Part shown: in pieces, positions 1-6,772 of the stretch
How the letters are laid out: the number at the start of each line of letters is the position of its first letter
How positions within the stretch are numbered: the stretch's first letter is position 1
NCBI GenBank assembly: GCA_029983625.1
Contig: JASBZF010000021.1
Location: 1-20,873, forward strand
DNA length: 20,873 nt
Origin: Pauljensenia sp.
GTDB lineage: Bacteria > Actinomycetota > Actinomycetes > Actinomycetales > Actinomycetaceae
Direction of reading: 5' to 3'
The notes under the pieces: generated by a model
Databases searched by the model: none
What the model saw: the letters and a program-made list of their open reading frames with translations, nothing else
Told to the model about the DNA's origin: nothing
Made by a program: the position numbers and the translations under genes

Positions 1-19
1 CCCCCCCCCTCCGCTGTGA

Positions 20-415
20 TCAGCGACGAGTTGACACAAGAACCTGGGCGACAGTTTCTTGCAAAGTGATGGGATCAAGAGGATCTGGAATCGCTGCGGC
101 ACCTCCTGCCCAGCGAGCAAGCCAATCATCTTGCTGACGCGCCGTTAAGAAGATCATTGGGGGGAGTTCATCGATCGTATTGCGCAGCTCATGCGCAAGC
201 GACATCCCACCTTCTTTGGTGCTTTCCGCATCGAGGATCAGCAAAGCGAAGTCCGTGGATTCGACGAGTTCTTGAGCGCCGAAGGGAGTAGCGGCTTCGT
301 GCCATTCAATACGCGGGGTATTTTTCGATGCTCGCAGGCCGATCCCATCGATGACGGCGCGGCGCTTGTCAACGTCAGCCGAAAAAACGAGGACGCGGAC
401 GGTGTTCTCACTCAC
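20..415 (-). CDS. Stand-alone receiver-domain protein (Rv3143-like)
   Basis: A 131-residue protein made of a single CheY-like receiver fold with no output domain. Asp62 in LLILDAES is the expected phosphoacceptor, Asp14 and Asp16 can form the acidic pocket, and Thr91 in FLTAR is the conserved switch Thr. The conserved Lys that normally precedes the last beta-alpha turn is missing: the segment reads IPDPLDP. From memory, the sequence resembles Mycobacterium tuberculosis Rv3143 across its length (VRVLV near the start, a GGM segment after the Asp, then PP, a T-R pair and a P-x-DP turn). That protein is a lone response regulator encoded beside the nuo genes. The start is GTG, with AGGAG about ten bases upstream. 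No histidine kinase is visible, and the neighbourhood past the stop is outside the window. A receiver fold is fairly sure; the partner and signal are unknown. Confidence 0.8.
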   Translation of the reverse strand: MSENTVRVLVFSADVDKRRAVIDGIGLRASKNTPRIEWHEAATPFGAQELVESTDFALLILDAESTKEGGMSLAHELRNTIDELPPMIFLTARQQDDWLARWAGGAAAIPDPLDPITLQETVAQVLVSTRR

Positions 416-483
416 TGATGTGTACTCCTGTGGTTCAGCGCCGGCGCACGTAGCGTTCGGCGATCGTGCTCATTGTACGCGCG

Positions 484-515
484 AGCGGGCGGTCCGTTCA
501 TGAGGACCGCCCGCT
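484..515 (-). terminator. Hairpin after the FKBP gene
   Basis: A perfect 12-bp inverted repeat (AGCGGGCGGTCC, 8-base loop, GGACCGCCCGCT) lies between the FKBP stop and the receiver gene start. It has no clear T-run on the minus strand, so it may be a weak or factor-assisted terminator. Its GGCGGTC core recurs in two other hairpins of the window. Confidence 0.6.
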
Positions 516-546
516 TATGCTTACACCCGTTCCCGAGATGGAAACC

Positions 547-1527
547 TTACTTCGCCCGCATAAGGCCAACGAGATCAATCACCATCACGGTCATGGGAGC
601 TTCGCCGGATTCTGGTGTCGGGCCCGGATTCGTCACAAAGACAATGCGATCGCCCACATGAGCGCCAACCACCTCGATCTGATCCGCAGGAGCTGCCATC
701 GGCCCTTGAGACCATGCAGAACTCACGGTCGCATTGTCACCGAAGACACCACCCACAGCCCGGTAGAGAACATAGTCACCCGTTTTGATCTCATCGCCCA
801 CCCCGTTGATGATCGTCGTGCGCGACTCATCCGCAGGAGCAGCTGCTCCCTCAGTGAAACTGAGAGTTGGTTCTTTCCCCGCTTCGCCCTCGACAATAAT
901 GCCTGCAGGAGCTGTCTTCCCTGAAGAGGTGCCCTTCGACAAGGTGTCCTCATCGGCCTGTGAGCCAGAAGAAGAGGCGAGAACGTCGATCACAAAAACA
1001 AGGGTGGACCCTCCAGGAATTGAGGCAGTAGCCCGATCGCCGTAACCGTATTCAGAAGGGACAACAAGTTCAACACGGTCACCAATGTGCGTACCTTCAA
1101 GACCGTAAGTCCAGCCGGGAATCACCTGGTGAAGAGAGAAAGTCGCGGGATGACCAGATTCAAAAGAAGATTCGATCTTCGTGCCGTCCCACAGAGCAAG
1201 CTCATAATTCACCATCACCGTGTCGTTTATGCTGACGGCAGGCCCATCGCCCTCGTGAAGTATCTTGACGCTGATCTGTGTCGGCGCTTCTCCTTTACCT
1301 GCCTCAATCTGAGGATCCTCACCAAATGCTCCGGTGACTTCCGGGAAGTTCGCCTTTCCGCTGCGATCAACTTCAGGCGCAGCAGAGGAGGACTGTGCAG
1401 CCGACTGATCGTGAGAAACAGACTGAGCAGACTCGGAAGAATCAGCAGATGAACAAGCCGCGAGTGAAAACACAAGAAGTGTGGACAGCGCCAGCGCGCC
1501 AATACGTGTACCTAGGGTGTTCTTCAT
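547..1527 (-). CDS. FKBP-type peptidyl-prolyl isomerase lipoprotein
   Basis: A 326-residue exported lipoprotein expected to catalyse cis-trans isomerisation of proline bonds outside the membrane. The start at 1527 was chosen because GAGGT lies just upstream and because it opens a proper lipoprotein signal: positive residues, a hydrophobic stretch, then lipobox LAAC with Cys25. A Ser/Ala/Glu-rich linker follows (about 26-80). The FKBP domain spans about 84-183 and contains the VMVNYEL strand, a DGTKIESS segment, the VIPGW hinge and the VVPSEYGYGDR loop. A second region (about 238-322) has a similar strand pattern (DYVLYRAVGG, GAHVGDRIVFV) but lacks the active-site loop, so it looks like a decayed FKBP repeat. 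It starts 10 bases after erpA and is probably co-transcribed with it. Function is confident for the first domain only. Confidence 0.88.
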   Translation of the reverse strand: MKNTLGTRIGALALSTLLVFSLAACSSADSSESAQSVSHDQSAAQSSSAAPEVDRSGKANFPEVTGAFGEDPQIEAGKGEAPTQISVKILHEGDGPAVSINDTVMVNYELALWDGTKIESSFESGHPATFSLHQVIPGWTYGLEGTHIGDRVELVVPSEYGYGDRATASIPGGSTLVFVIDVLASSSGSQADEDTLSKGTSSGKTAPAGIIVEGEAGKEPTLSFTEGAAAPADESRTTIINGVGDEIKTGDYVLYRAVGGVFGDNATVSSAWSQGPMAAPADQIEVVGAHVGDRIVFVTNPGPTPESGEAPMTVMVIDLVGLMRAK

Positions 1528-1537
1528 TGCCGTGACC

Positions 1538-1891
1538 TCAGTGGAAAGACTCGCCGCAGGCGCAAGTGTTCGACGCATTCGGATTATCAATGGTGAAACC
1601 TTGGCGTTCGATGGAATCAGCAAAATCGATCGTCGCACCGTTCAGATAAGGCACCGACATGCGATCCACCACAACCTCAACTCCGTCGAAGTCACGAACA
1701 GCATCGCCGTCAAGCAAACGGTCATCAAAGTAGAGCTGGTAAATCAAGCCCGAACATCCGCCGGGCTGCACTGCGATCCGCAGTCGAAGATCGTCACGCC
1801 CCTCCTGTTCAAGAAGGCTCTTCACCTTGGCCGTAGCAGCGTCCGTGAGGACAACCTCGTGAGCCGGTGCTTCGATGCCGGTGTCGGACAT
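1538..1891 (-). CDS. erpA: Iron-sulfur cluster insertion protein (HesB/IscA family)
   Basis: A 117-residue A-type carrier protein that delivers Fe-S clusters to target enzymes in the cytoplasm. The three family cysteines are present: Cys46 in GGCSGLIY, and Cys110 and Cys112 in the C-terminal CACGESF. Length is typical of the family. The start at 1891 has GGAG six bases upstream; a longer reading frame begins at 1948 but adds residues not expected in the family. ErpA is the usual actinobacterial assignment, although IscA-type naming cannot be excluded. The gene reads into the FKBP lipoprotein gene with a 10-base gap. No other Fe-S assembly gene is in the window. Confidence 0.9.
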   Translation of the reverse strand: MSDTGIEAPAHEVVLTDAATAKVKSLLEQEGRDDLRLRIAVQPGGCSGLIYQLYFDDRLLDGDAVRDFDGVEVVVDRMSVPYLNGATIDFADSIERQGFTIDNPNASNTCACGESFH

Positions 1892-2009
1892 GATGCTCCA
1901 ATCGTGCGTACTGTTGTATAACTGTCCCACCCTACGTTCATGATCCATGCTCTGCCAGGCAAAACAGGCGAGGAACGCCCAGTGGTGAGAGATCCCACCC
2001 CGTGTGATG

Positions 2010-2999
2010 TCACCGAACCCAGGTTCGTGCGATTCTGGATCCAGCCTCTTCCAAGGTGACCCTCCCCTCGGTCACAAACTGCCCATGAAGACCCCATTCA
2101 GCTCGTTCATGTCCCGACAGGGAGGAAGTTTCACACACTCCGACAACGGGAATCGCCACCGAAGAAGCAGAGCGGGTGAGAGTATCGAGCATTGCCTCTG
2201 CCAGCTTCGGTGAATCCAGATCAGGCTCAAGGACGAGGGCGAGATCACAACCTTTTACCACATCGGAAAGCTGAGTTGATGCGGCAAGGAAGCGTGCCGT
2301 ATCCACGATGCGTCCTCCGATCGCGACAATCATGGCTCCCACTCCTCCTCCGAGTCCCGAACCCGCTAAGCGTCCTGGTGTTGTCCCCTGAGTGTCAGCG
2401 TCAAGAAGCGGGAGCAAAGGGCGTGGGGGCTGGGAAAGAAGGCGCGAAAGCACAAGGGAAAGGTCGCGATCCTGGTAGGGCCGAGCCTGAGCATCCACGT
2501 CGAGCGCAAGAACAGAGTCCAACCCCAGCAAAGGACGTAAAGTCGATGCGGCACCGATGAAATCCCGGTTTGCAAGTACTCTTTTCCCCTCGCTGATGAG
2601 CTGCGCTACAGCGTCAAGACGCTCGCCGAGCAGAAGAGAAGGAGATGGAATCGGGGAGCCGGTAAAACCTGCGAGGAACCCAATTCCCGCATCCACACAG
2701 CGCATATTCGCGCCCTCGACAATAGGGACAGCCCCCTCTTCAAGGATTTCGCGCGCCTTACTACCCGCTCTAAAAGTTGAAGGCTCGTCTACAGCAATCG
2801 ATACCGCACGGGCCTTCATTTCCTCATCAGGTAAGGCTTCTCGGAAGACCGCCCCCGCTCCGAAGGGCAGGAGCGAGACCTCCCAGTCTGGTCTGCGAGA
2901 CACGAAGCCGCGCGCAAGAGCGTGAAGCGCGCTTCGGCTTGAAGACATCGATGCGCGCGCGTCACGCCAGTGACCCGCGATGAAGACACGTGGACTCAC
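2010..2999 (-). CDS. Divergent glycerate kinase family protein, probably inactive
   Basis: A 329-residue protein with the layout of the bacterial glycerate 2-kinase family: an N-terminal strand followed by a Ser-rich helix, a central Gly-rich segment (GSGLGGGVGAMIVAIGGR, about 215-232), and a late CDLALVLEPDLDS segment followed by an IPVVGVCE strand. Genuine enzymes normally carry a DSFKG motif near the N-terminus, ADGGEGT in the first domain and a GEG-x-hD motif late. Here the matching places read HWRDARAS, FGAGAVF and LEPDLDS. Those motifs are therefore lost and kinase activity is doubtful. The start is GTG at 2999 inside GTGA, overlapping the peptidase stop by 4 bases, with no strong ribosome-binding site. 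Translational coupling to the M20 gene is likely. Family membership is fairly sure; function is unknown. Confidence 0.65.
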   Translation of the reverse strand: MSPRVFIAGHWRDARASMSSSRSALHALARGFVSRRPDWEVSLLPFGAGAVFREALPDEEMKARAVSIAVDEPSTFRAGSKAREILEEGAVPIVEGANMRCVDAGIGFLAGFTGSPIPSPSLLLGERLDAVAQLISEGKRVLANRDFIGAASTLRPLLGLDSVLALDVDAQARPYQDRDLSLVLSRLLSQPPRPLLPLLDADTQGTTPGRLAGSGLGGGVGAMIVAIGGRIVDTARFLAASTQLSDVVKGCDLALVLEPDLDSPKLAEAMLDTLTRSASSVAIPVVGVCETSSLSGHERAEWGLHGQFVTEGRVTLEEAGSRIARTWVR

Positions 3000-4372
3000 A
3001 GGTGCGGCAAACGGGCAAGAAGCAGTGCTTCGGCAAGAATTGCGCAGCGCAAATCCGAAATCGACTGCGACTCTTGCTCCGAGTGAGCGTTCGTCATCGG
3101 GTCCTCAACCCCCGTCACCACGACCTGCGCCTCAGGGAAGAGACGCTGGAATTCGGAGATGAAGGGGATGGATCCGCCGACCCCGATGTTGACTGAAGGA
3201 TGCCCCCACGCCTCGGTCAGTACCTCGTGAAGGAGTTGAGTGACAGGAGATTCAAGATCAGCTTGATATCCTGGCCCGTACTCATTCGCGGTGACCTCAA
3301 CGCGCGCACCAAAAGGTGCGTTCGCTTTCAGATGCTCGATGAGACGATCCATAGCCTCGCGAGGATCACAACCAGGGACAACACGCATTGACAGTTTGAA
3401 GCGCGTGTGTGGAGCAATCGTGTTCGATGCCTGAGCAACCGGACGCGCATCGAAACCGGTAACGGAAATCGACGGCTTTGTCCACGTCCGTGCCGCCAAA
3501 TCACCCGTTCCTGCGAGTCGCACGCCGTCAAGGATGCCCGCAGCTTCGCGGTATTCAGCTTCCGGCCACTCAACGTCAGCGGTGTCGCGCCCACCAAGAC
3601 CAGCAACTGCAATATCCCCGGCCTCATCGTATAGGGAGGCGATCAGCATCGAAGCAAGGGTCACCGAGTCCAACATCGGGCCGCCGAACATCCCCGAATG
3701 CACCGCATGATCCGAGACGGTCACGTCAACGGTCGCTACGGCATTGCCGCGCAGACTCGCAGTAACGGCAGGCTCTCCGACTTTCCAGTTGTCGGAGTCA
3801 GCAACGACGATGACATCCGCGCTGAGCTTGTCCTTGTAGGTCTGGAGGAAGTGGGTAAACGAGGGCGAGCCGATCTCTTCTTCGCCTTCAATGTAGACGA
3901 CAACATTCACGGGCAGATCCGCACCGAGGGCGCGCAAAGCCCCGAGGTGGACAATAATTCCCGCACCGTCATCCGAGGCACCACGCCCGTACATGCGATC
4001 GCCCTCGATGTAGGCGGTGAAGGGGTCGTGAGTCCAACGAGACAGATCACCGGTCGGCTGGACATCGTGGTGCGCGTAGAGCAAGACCGTTGGAGCGCCT
4101 TCAATCTGCGGTGACCTTGCAACAACCGCAGGTTTACCGACACTTCCTTCGGGAGTGGGAGCCGACAGGATTTCCGCATCAAAACCCAGGGCTGCGAAAC
4201 GGTCACGGATATGGACTGCTGAACGTTCCAGATCTTCAGCATGAGCCGGATCGGAAGAGACTGAAGGAATTGCAACGATCGCGGCAAGTTCATCGAGCAG
4301 AGAGTCGAAAGCCGCATCGACACGCGAAGTGATGTCTGCGACGGGAAGAAGAGGATCGTGATTTTCGCTCAT
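2996..4372 (-). CDS. M20 family metallo-dipeptidase
   Basis: A 458-residue cytoplasmic zinc peptidase of the M20 dipeptidase (carnosinase/PepV-like) group, which cleaves short peptides. Metal and catalytic motifs occur in order: AHHDVQP (His101, Asp103), GRGASDDGAG (Asp134/135), EGEEEIGS (about 162-169, catalytic Glu and ligand), VADSDNW (about 190-195) and a C-terminal NAHSEQE histidine. The dimerisation (lid) domain lies between, roughly residues 210-330. The family often has DDKG where this protein has DDGAG. The start at 4372 has no recognisable Shine-Dalgarno sequence; a -10-like TAGTCT sits 6 bases upstream, so the message may be leaderless. The glycerate-kinase-family gene follows with a 4-base overlap. 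Substrate cannot be read from sequence. Confidence 0.9.
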   Translation of the reverse strand: MSENHDPLLPVADITSRVDAAFDSLLDELAAIVAIPSVSSDPAHAEDLERSAVHIRDRFAALGFDAEILSAPTPEGSVGKPAVVARSPQIEGAPTVLLYAHHDVQPTGDLSRWTHDPFTAYIEGDRMYGRGASDDGAGIIVHLGALRALGADLPVNVVVYIEGEEEIGSPSFTHFLQTYKDKLSADVIVVADSDNWKVGEPAVTASLRGNAVATVDVTVSDHAVHSGMFGGPMLDSVTLASMLIASLYDEAGDIAVAGLGGRDTADVEWPEAEYREAAGILDGVRLAGTGDLAARTWTKPSISVTGFDARPVAQASNTIAPHTRFKLSMRVVPGCDPREAMDRLIEHLKANAPFGARVEVTANEYGPGYQADLESPVTQLLHEVLTEAWGHPSVNIGVGGSIPFISEFQRLFPEAQVVVTGVEDPMTNAHSEQESQSISDLRCAILAEALLLARLPHL

Positions 4373-4378
4373 GTGGCC

Positions 4379-4384
4379 AGACTA
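4379..4384 (-). promoter_or_regulatory. Possible -10 element for a leaderless M20 mRNA
   Basis: TAGTCT on the minus strand leaves six bases before the ATG at 4372, which has no Shine-Dalgarno sequence. This is the spacing expected if transcription begins at the start codon. No good -35 hexamer is visible, so this is tentative. Confidence 0.3.
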
Positions 4385-4464
4385 GTAGAGCAGACCAACT
4401 GCTGCGCTCTCGATCGACTAGCCTAAGAGAGTTCACAGTCACAAAAGGCACAAGGAGATTCCAG

Positions 4465-5055
4465 GTGTCCGATTCTCACAATGTCCGCGCCGAGCGCACG
4501 GGTAAGGGCCGCCCGACCCCAAAACGCAAAGAGGCTCAGGCACGCAATGCTCGTCCACTCGTACCCGCTGATCGTAAAGAGGCAAAAAGACTGGCTCGTC
4601 AAAAACGGGACGAAGCGTTCGCTCGTGAGCGTCTGGCATTGGAAACAGGCGACGAGCGTTACCTCCCCTTACGGGACAAGGGTCAAGTGCGCCGCTTCGT
4701 TCGCGATTGGGTAGATGCCCGCTGGTCAATCTCTGAGTTCCTTCTGCCCATCATGCTCTTGTTCCTCGTTGCGATGATGGCTTCCTCCTTCGTCAAGCCC
4801 CTTCAGACCGAATTCGGCGCACTGATCATGGTCGGATTCACAATCGGCTTGTATTCCCTGTTTGCCCTCTCCCTTTTCGAGGGCATCATTGTCTGGCAAC
4901 GCCTCAAGAAACGGATCATTGTGCGATTCCCGAATGATTCGATTCCGAAGGGGACCTGGTACTACGCCTACTCGCGCATGATCATGGCGCGTCGTTGGCG
5001 TTCTCCGCGCCCCTTAGTGGCTCGCGGTGAGTTCCCTAAGGTCGAGGCAAAGTAA
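4465..5055 (+). CDS. DUF3043 membrane protein
   Basis: A 196-residue protein of the actinobacterial DUF3043 family, whose function is unknown. The N-terminal 60 residues are highly basic and charged (GKGRPTPKRKEAQARNAR, then a Lys/Arg/Glu-rich helix). A conserved-looking middle follows (RYLPLRDKGQVRRFVRDWVD, about 66-85), then two membrane segments (about 92-110 and 118-143) and a basic tail with an R-F-P-N-D stretch. Start is GTG with AAGGAG seven bases upstream, which fixes it. It diverges from the M20 peptidase gene; the 92-base gap must hold both promoters, and TAGCCT at 4420-4425 is a possible -10 on the plus strand. Followed by a 132-base gap with a strong hairpin. Confidence 0.85.
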   Translation: MSDSHNVRAERTGKGRPTPKRKEAQARNARPLVPADRKEAKRLARQKRDEAFARERLALETGDERYLPLRDKGQVRRFVRDWVDARWSISEFLLPIMLLFLVAMMASSFVKPLQTEFGALIMVGFTIGLYSLFALSLFEGIIVWQRLKKRIIVRFPNDSIPKGTWYYAYSRMIMARRWRSPRPLVARGEFPKVEAK

Positions 5056-5149
5056 TCTGCGCCTCACCGCATCCTCCGTTTTCCCCAAGCTCAAGAAAAA
5101 GTCGCGTATCCACACTTCCTCGCGTTCTTAACGAACACGAAACTGATCC

Positions 5150-5188
5150 AGGTGGTCTCCTTTCTGCCATAGCGAAAGGAGACCACCT
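5150..5188 (+). promoter_or_regulatory. Perfect hairpin covering a ribosome-binding site and start codon
   Basis: A perfect 15-bp inverted repeat, AGGTGGTCTCCTTTC (5150-5164), then a 9-base loop, then GAAAGGAGACCACCT (5174-5188). The right arm contains AAAGGAG (5175-5181), the best ribosome-binding site for the next gene, and its last base is the first base of that gene's TTG start. The left arm is fully complementary to it. It may be a terminator for the DUF3043 gene, a translational switch for the next gene, or both. No T-run follows. Confidence 0.6.
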
Positions 5189-5688
5189 TGTCCGTTGAGC
5201 TCAACGCATCGAATCCGTACCTGTACGCCCCTCCCGGCTGGACCGTGTCCTCGGGGGCAAGAGCGATCCTCGAACCCTTCTTCTCTCACCCCTTACCCTT
5301 TGCAGATTTCGCCCGCTTCGACGGCATAGGGGCACCCCAGGCCGAACAGCTTCTTGAGGTTCTTCCCGAAGAGAATCTCACCGATTGCCAAAACAACGCT
5401 CCGCGTCTCGATGAACTTTTACACACGGCAGTAGAACACGAGGGCCTGACCCTGTCCGGCTACCTCGTGTCAGCGCCGCGCTGGGACGAACGGATCAGTA
5501 TCGACGGACTGTTTATTCCGGCACTGCCTCAACTCCCGCCGCCCGCCCCTTTGAATCCTCGTGAATATGCTCGTTGGAACGAGCTGAAAGTCGCCCTTGG
5601 CCTCTTTTCAGCCAGAAGCGCTCCTGACGAATGCAAAGCTCTACGCTCTGGGGACGGAACCCTCGGGTGGTGGCTGTGGTGGGATTAA
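5188..5688 (+). CDS. Unrecognised 166-residue protein
   Basis: I do not recognise this protein. It has no signal peptide or membrane segment and appears soluble. The N-terminal part is rich in aromatic residues and Pro (NPYLYAPPGW). The middle is acidic with a run of leucines (LDELLHTAVEHEGLTLSGYL), then comes a Pro-rich stretch (ALPQLPPPAPLNPREY) and a Trp-rich end (LGWWLWWD). The start is TTG at 5188 with AAAGGAG six bases upstream; the frame is closed by a stop at 5170-5172, so the only later common alternative is a GTG at 5245 with a poor ribosome-binding site. Codon use and continuous frame support a real gene. It lies 25 bases before pyrD on the same strand. Its ribosome-binding site is buried in a hairpin, so expression may be low or conditional. 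Confidence 0.65.
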   Translation: MSVELNASNPYLYAPPGWTVSSGARAILEPFFSHPLPFADFARFDGIGAPQAEQLLEVLPEENLTDCQNNAPRLDELLHTAVEHEGLTLSGYLVSAPRWDERISIDGLFIPALPQLPPPAPLNPREYARWNELKVALGLFSARSAPDECKALRSGDGTLGWWLWWD

Positions 5689-5700
5689 GCGGCAAAGAAA

Positions 5701-5706
5701 TAGAAT
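5701..5706 (+). promoter_or_regulatory. Possible -10 element for a leaderless pyrD mRNA
   Basis: TAGAAT ends 7 bases before the pyrD ATG at 5714, which has only a poorly placed AAGG beside it. A transcript starting at or next to the ATG would explain this. No convincing -35 hexamer is seen. Confidence 0.35.
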
Positions 5707-5713
5707 TCAAGGC

Positions 5714-6772
5714 ATGATCCGTGCAGCGTATTCATGGTTGTTCCGCACCCTCATTCACCGAACGGATCCTGAATGGGCGCATCATGTGGGTATCCGCGCA
5801 ATTGAACACGCGGGCAACTGTGCGCTGACCCGAAGACTGATACGCGCCACACTCGGGTACCTTAATCCCACTGAAGTGACCGATCAGCCACACACATCTG
5901 AGGTCTTCATCGGTGCGCGCCCAGTTCCAGGACGTCTGGGGCTTGCCGCAGGTATGGATAAGGATGCGCGCGCGATTCTTGGTCTGACGGCATTGGGATT
6001 CGGATTCGTCGAAGTGGGGACGATTACCCCGAAACCCCAACCGGGCAACGATGCTCCACGTCTTTGGCGCCTCATCGACTCTCGGGGCTTACGCAACCGC
6101 ATGGGCTTCAACAACGAGGGTGCCGAGGCGGCTGCGCGTCGTCTTCGTGCTCTTCGCTCAACCCGCGATGGGCGAGCTGCGATCGTCGGGGTCAATATCG
6201 GAAAGAACAAGGCCACTGCACAAGAGCGCGCTGGCGAAGATTACAAGTACTGCGCAACTCTACTGGCTCCGTGGTCGGACTTTATTGTCGTCAATGTTTC
6301 CTCGCCCAACACTCCAGGGCTCAGAGACCTGCAGTCTGTGGAGCATCTGCGCCCTCTCCTGACAGCGACCCAGAAAGGGTGTGCCGCCGCGAAACGCGAT
6401 GTGCCGATTTTCGTGAAAATCGCACCGGATTTAACGGATACACAGATCCTCCAGATCGTCGCTTTAACCAAGGAACTCGGCCTGTCAGGTATTGTCGCCA
6501 CCAATACCACGATTGCTCACGATCTCGGCGATGGCGGAGTGTCAGGGGCCCCTCTACGTACACGCGCCCTCGATGTCGTGCGTCTTGTTGCCGCGCATCT
6601 GAATGACGATCAGGTACTCATCGGAACCGGCGGTATTTTCAACGCTGATGATGCGCGCGCAATGTTTGCAGCAGGAGCAGACCTCGTGGAAGCCTTTACC
6701 GCCTTCGTCTTCGAAGGCCCGTCGTGGCCAGGAGAAGTGAACCGGAAACTCGCAAGGAGCCAGCACGCATGA
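5714..6772 (+). CDS. pyrD: Dihydroorotate dehydrogenase (quinone), class 2
   Basis: A 352-residue membrane-associated flavoenzyme that oxidises dihydroorotate to orotate in pyrimidine synthesis, passing electrons to quinone. Features in order: the N-terminal helical extension typical of class 2 (RTDPEWAHH, about 16-24), FMN-binding GLAAGMDKDA (76-85), FVEVGTITPKPQPGN (98-112), RNRMGFNNEGA (127-137), the catalytic-serine segment NVSSPNTPGLR (194-204), VKIAPDLTD, ATNTT, GGVSGAPLR and the phosphate-binding IGTGG. Length fits class 2. The start was set by the family N-terminus. It overlaps the following methyltransferase gene by 4 bases (ATGA), so the two are co-transcribed. No other pyr gene is present. 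Confidence 0.97.
   Translation: MIRAAYSWLFRTLIHRTDPEWAHHVGIRAIEHAGNCALTRRLIRATLGYLNPTEVTDQPHTSEVFIGARPVPGRLGLAAGMDKDARAILGLTALGFGFVEVGTITPKPQPGNDAPRLWRLIDSRGLRNRMGFNNEGAEAAARRLRALRSTRDGRAAIVGVNIGKNKATAQERAGEDYKYCATLLAPWSDFIVVNVSSPNTPGLRDLQSVEHLRPLLTATQKGCAAAKRDVPIFVKIAPDLTDTQILQIVALTKELGLSGIVATNTTIAHDLGDGGVSGAPLRTRALDVVRLVAAHLNDDQVLIGTGGIFNADDARAMFAAGADLVEAFTAFVFEGPSWPGEVNRKLARSQHA

Noticed and set aside
466..924. Plus-strand open frame of 152 codons
   Set aside because: It lies opposite the FKBP lipoprotein gene, has no ribosome-binding site or family motif, and reads as antisense shadow.
6064..6606. Plus-strand open frame of 180 codons inside pyrD
   Set aside because: It is in another frame of pyrD, with unnatural composition and no start signal.
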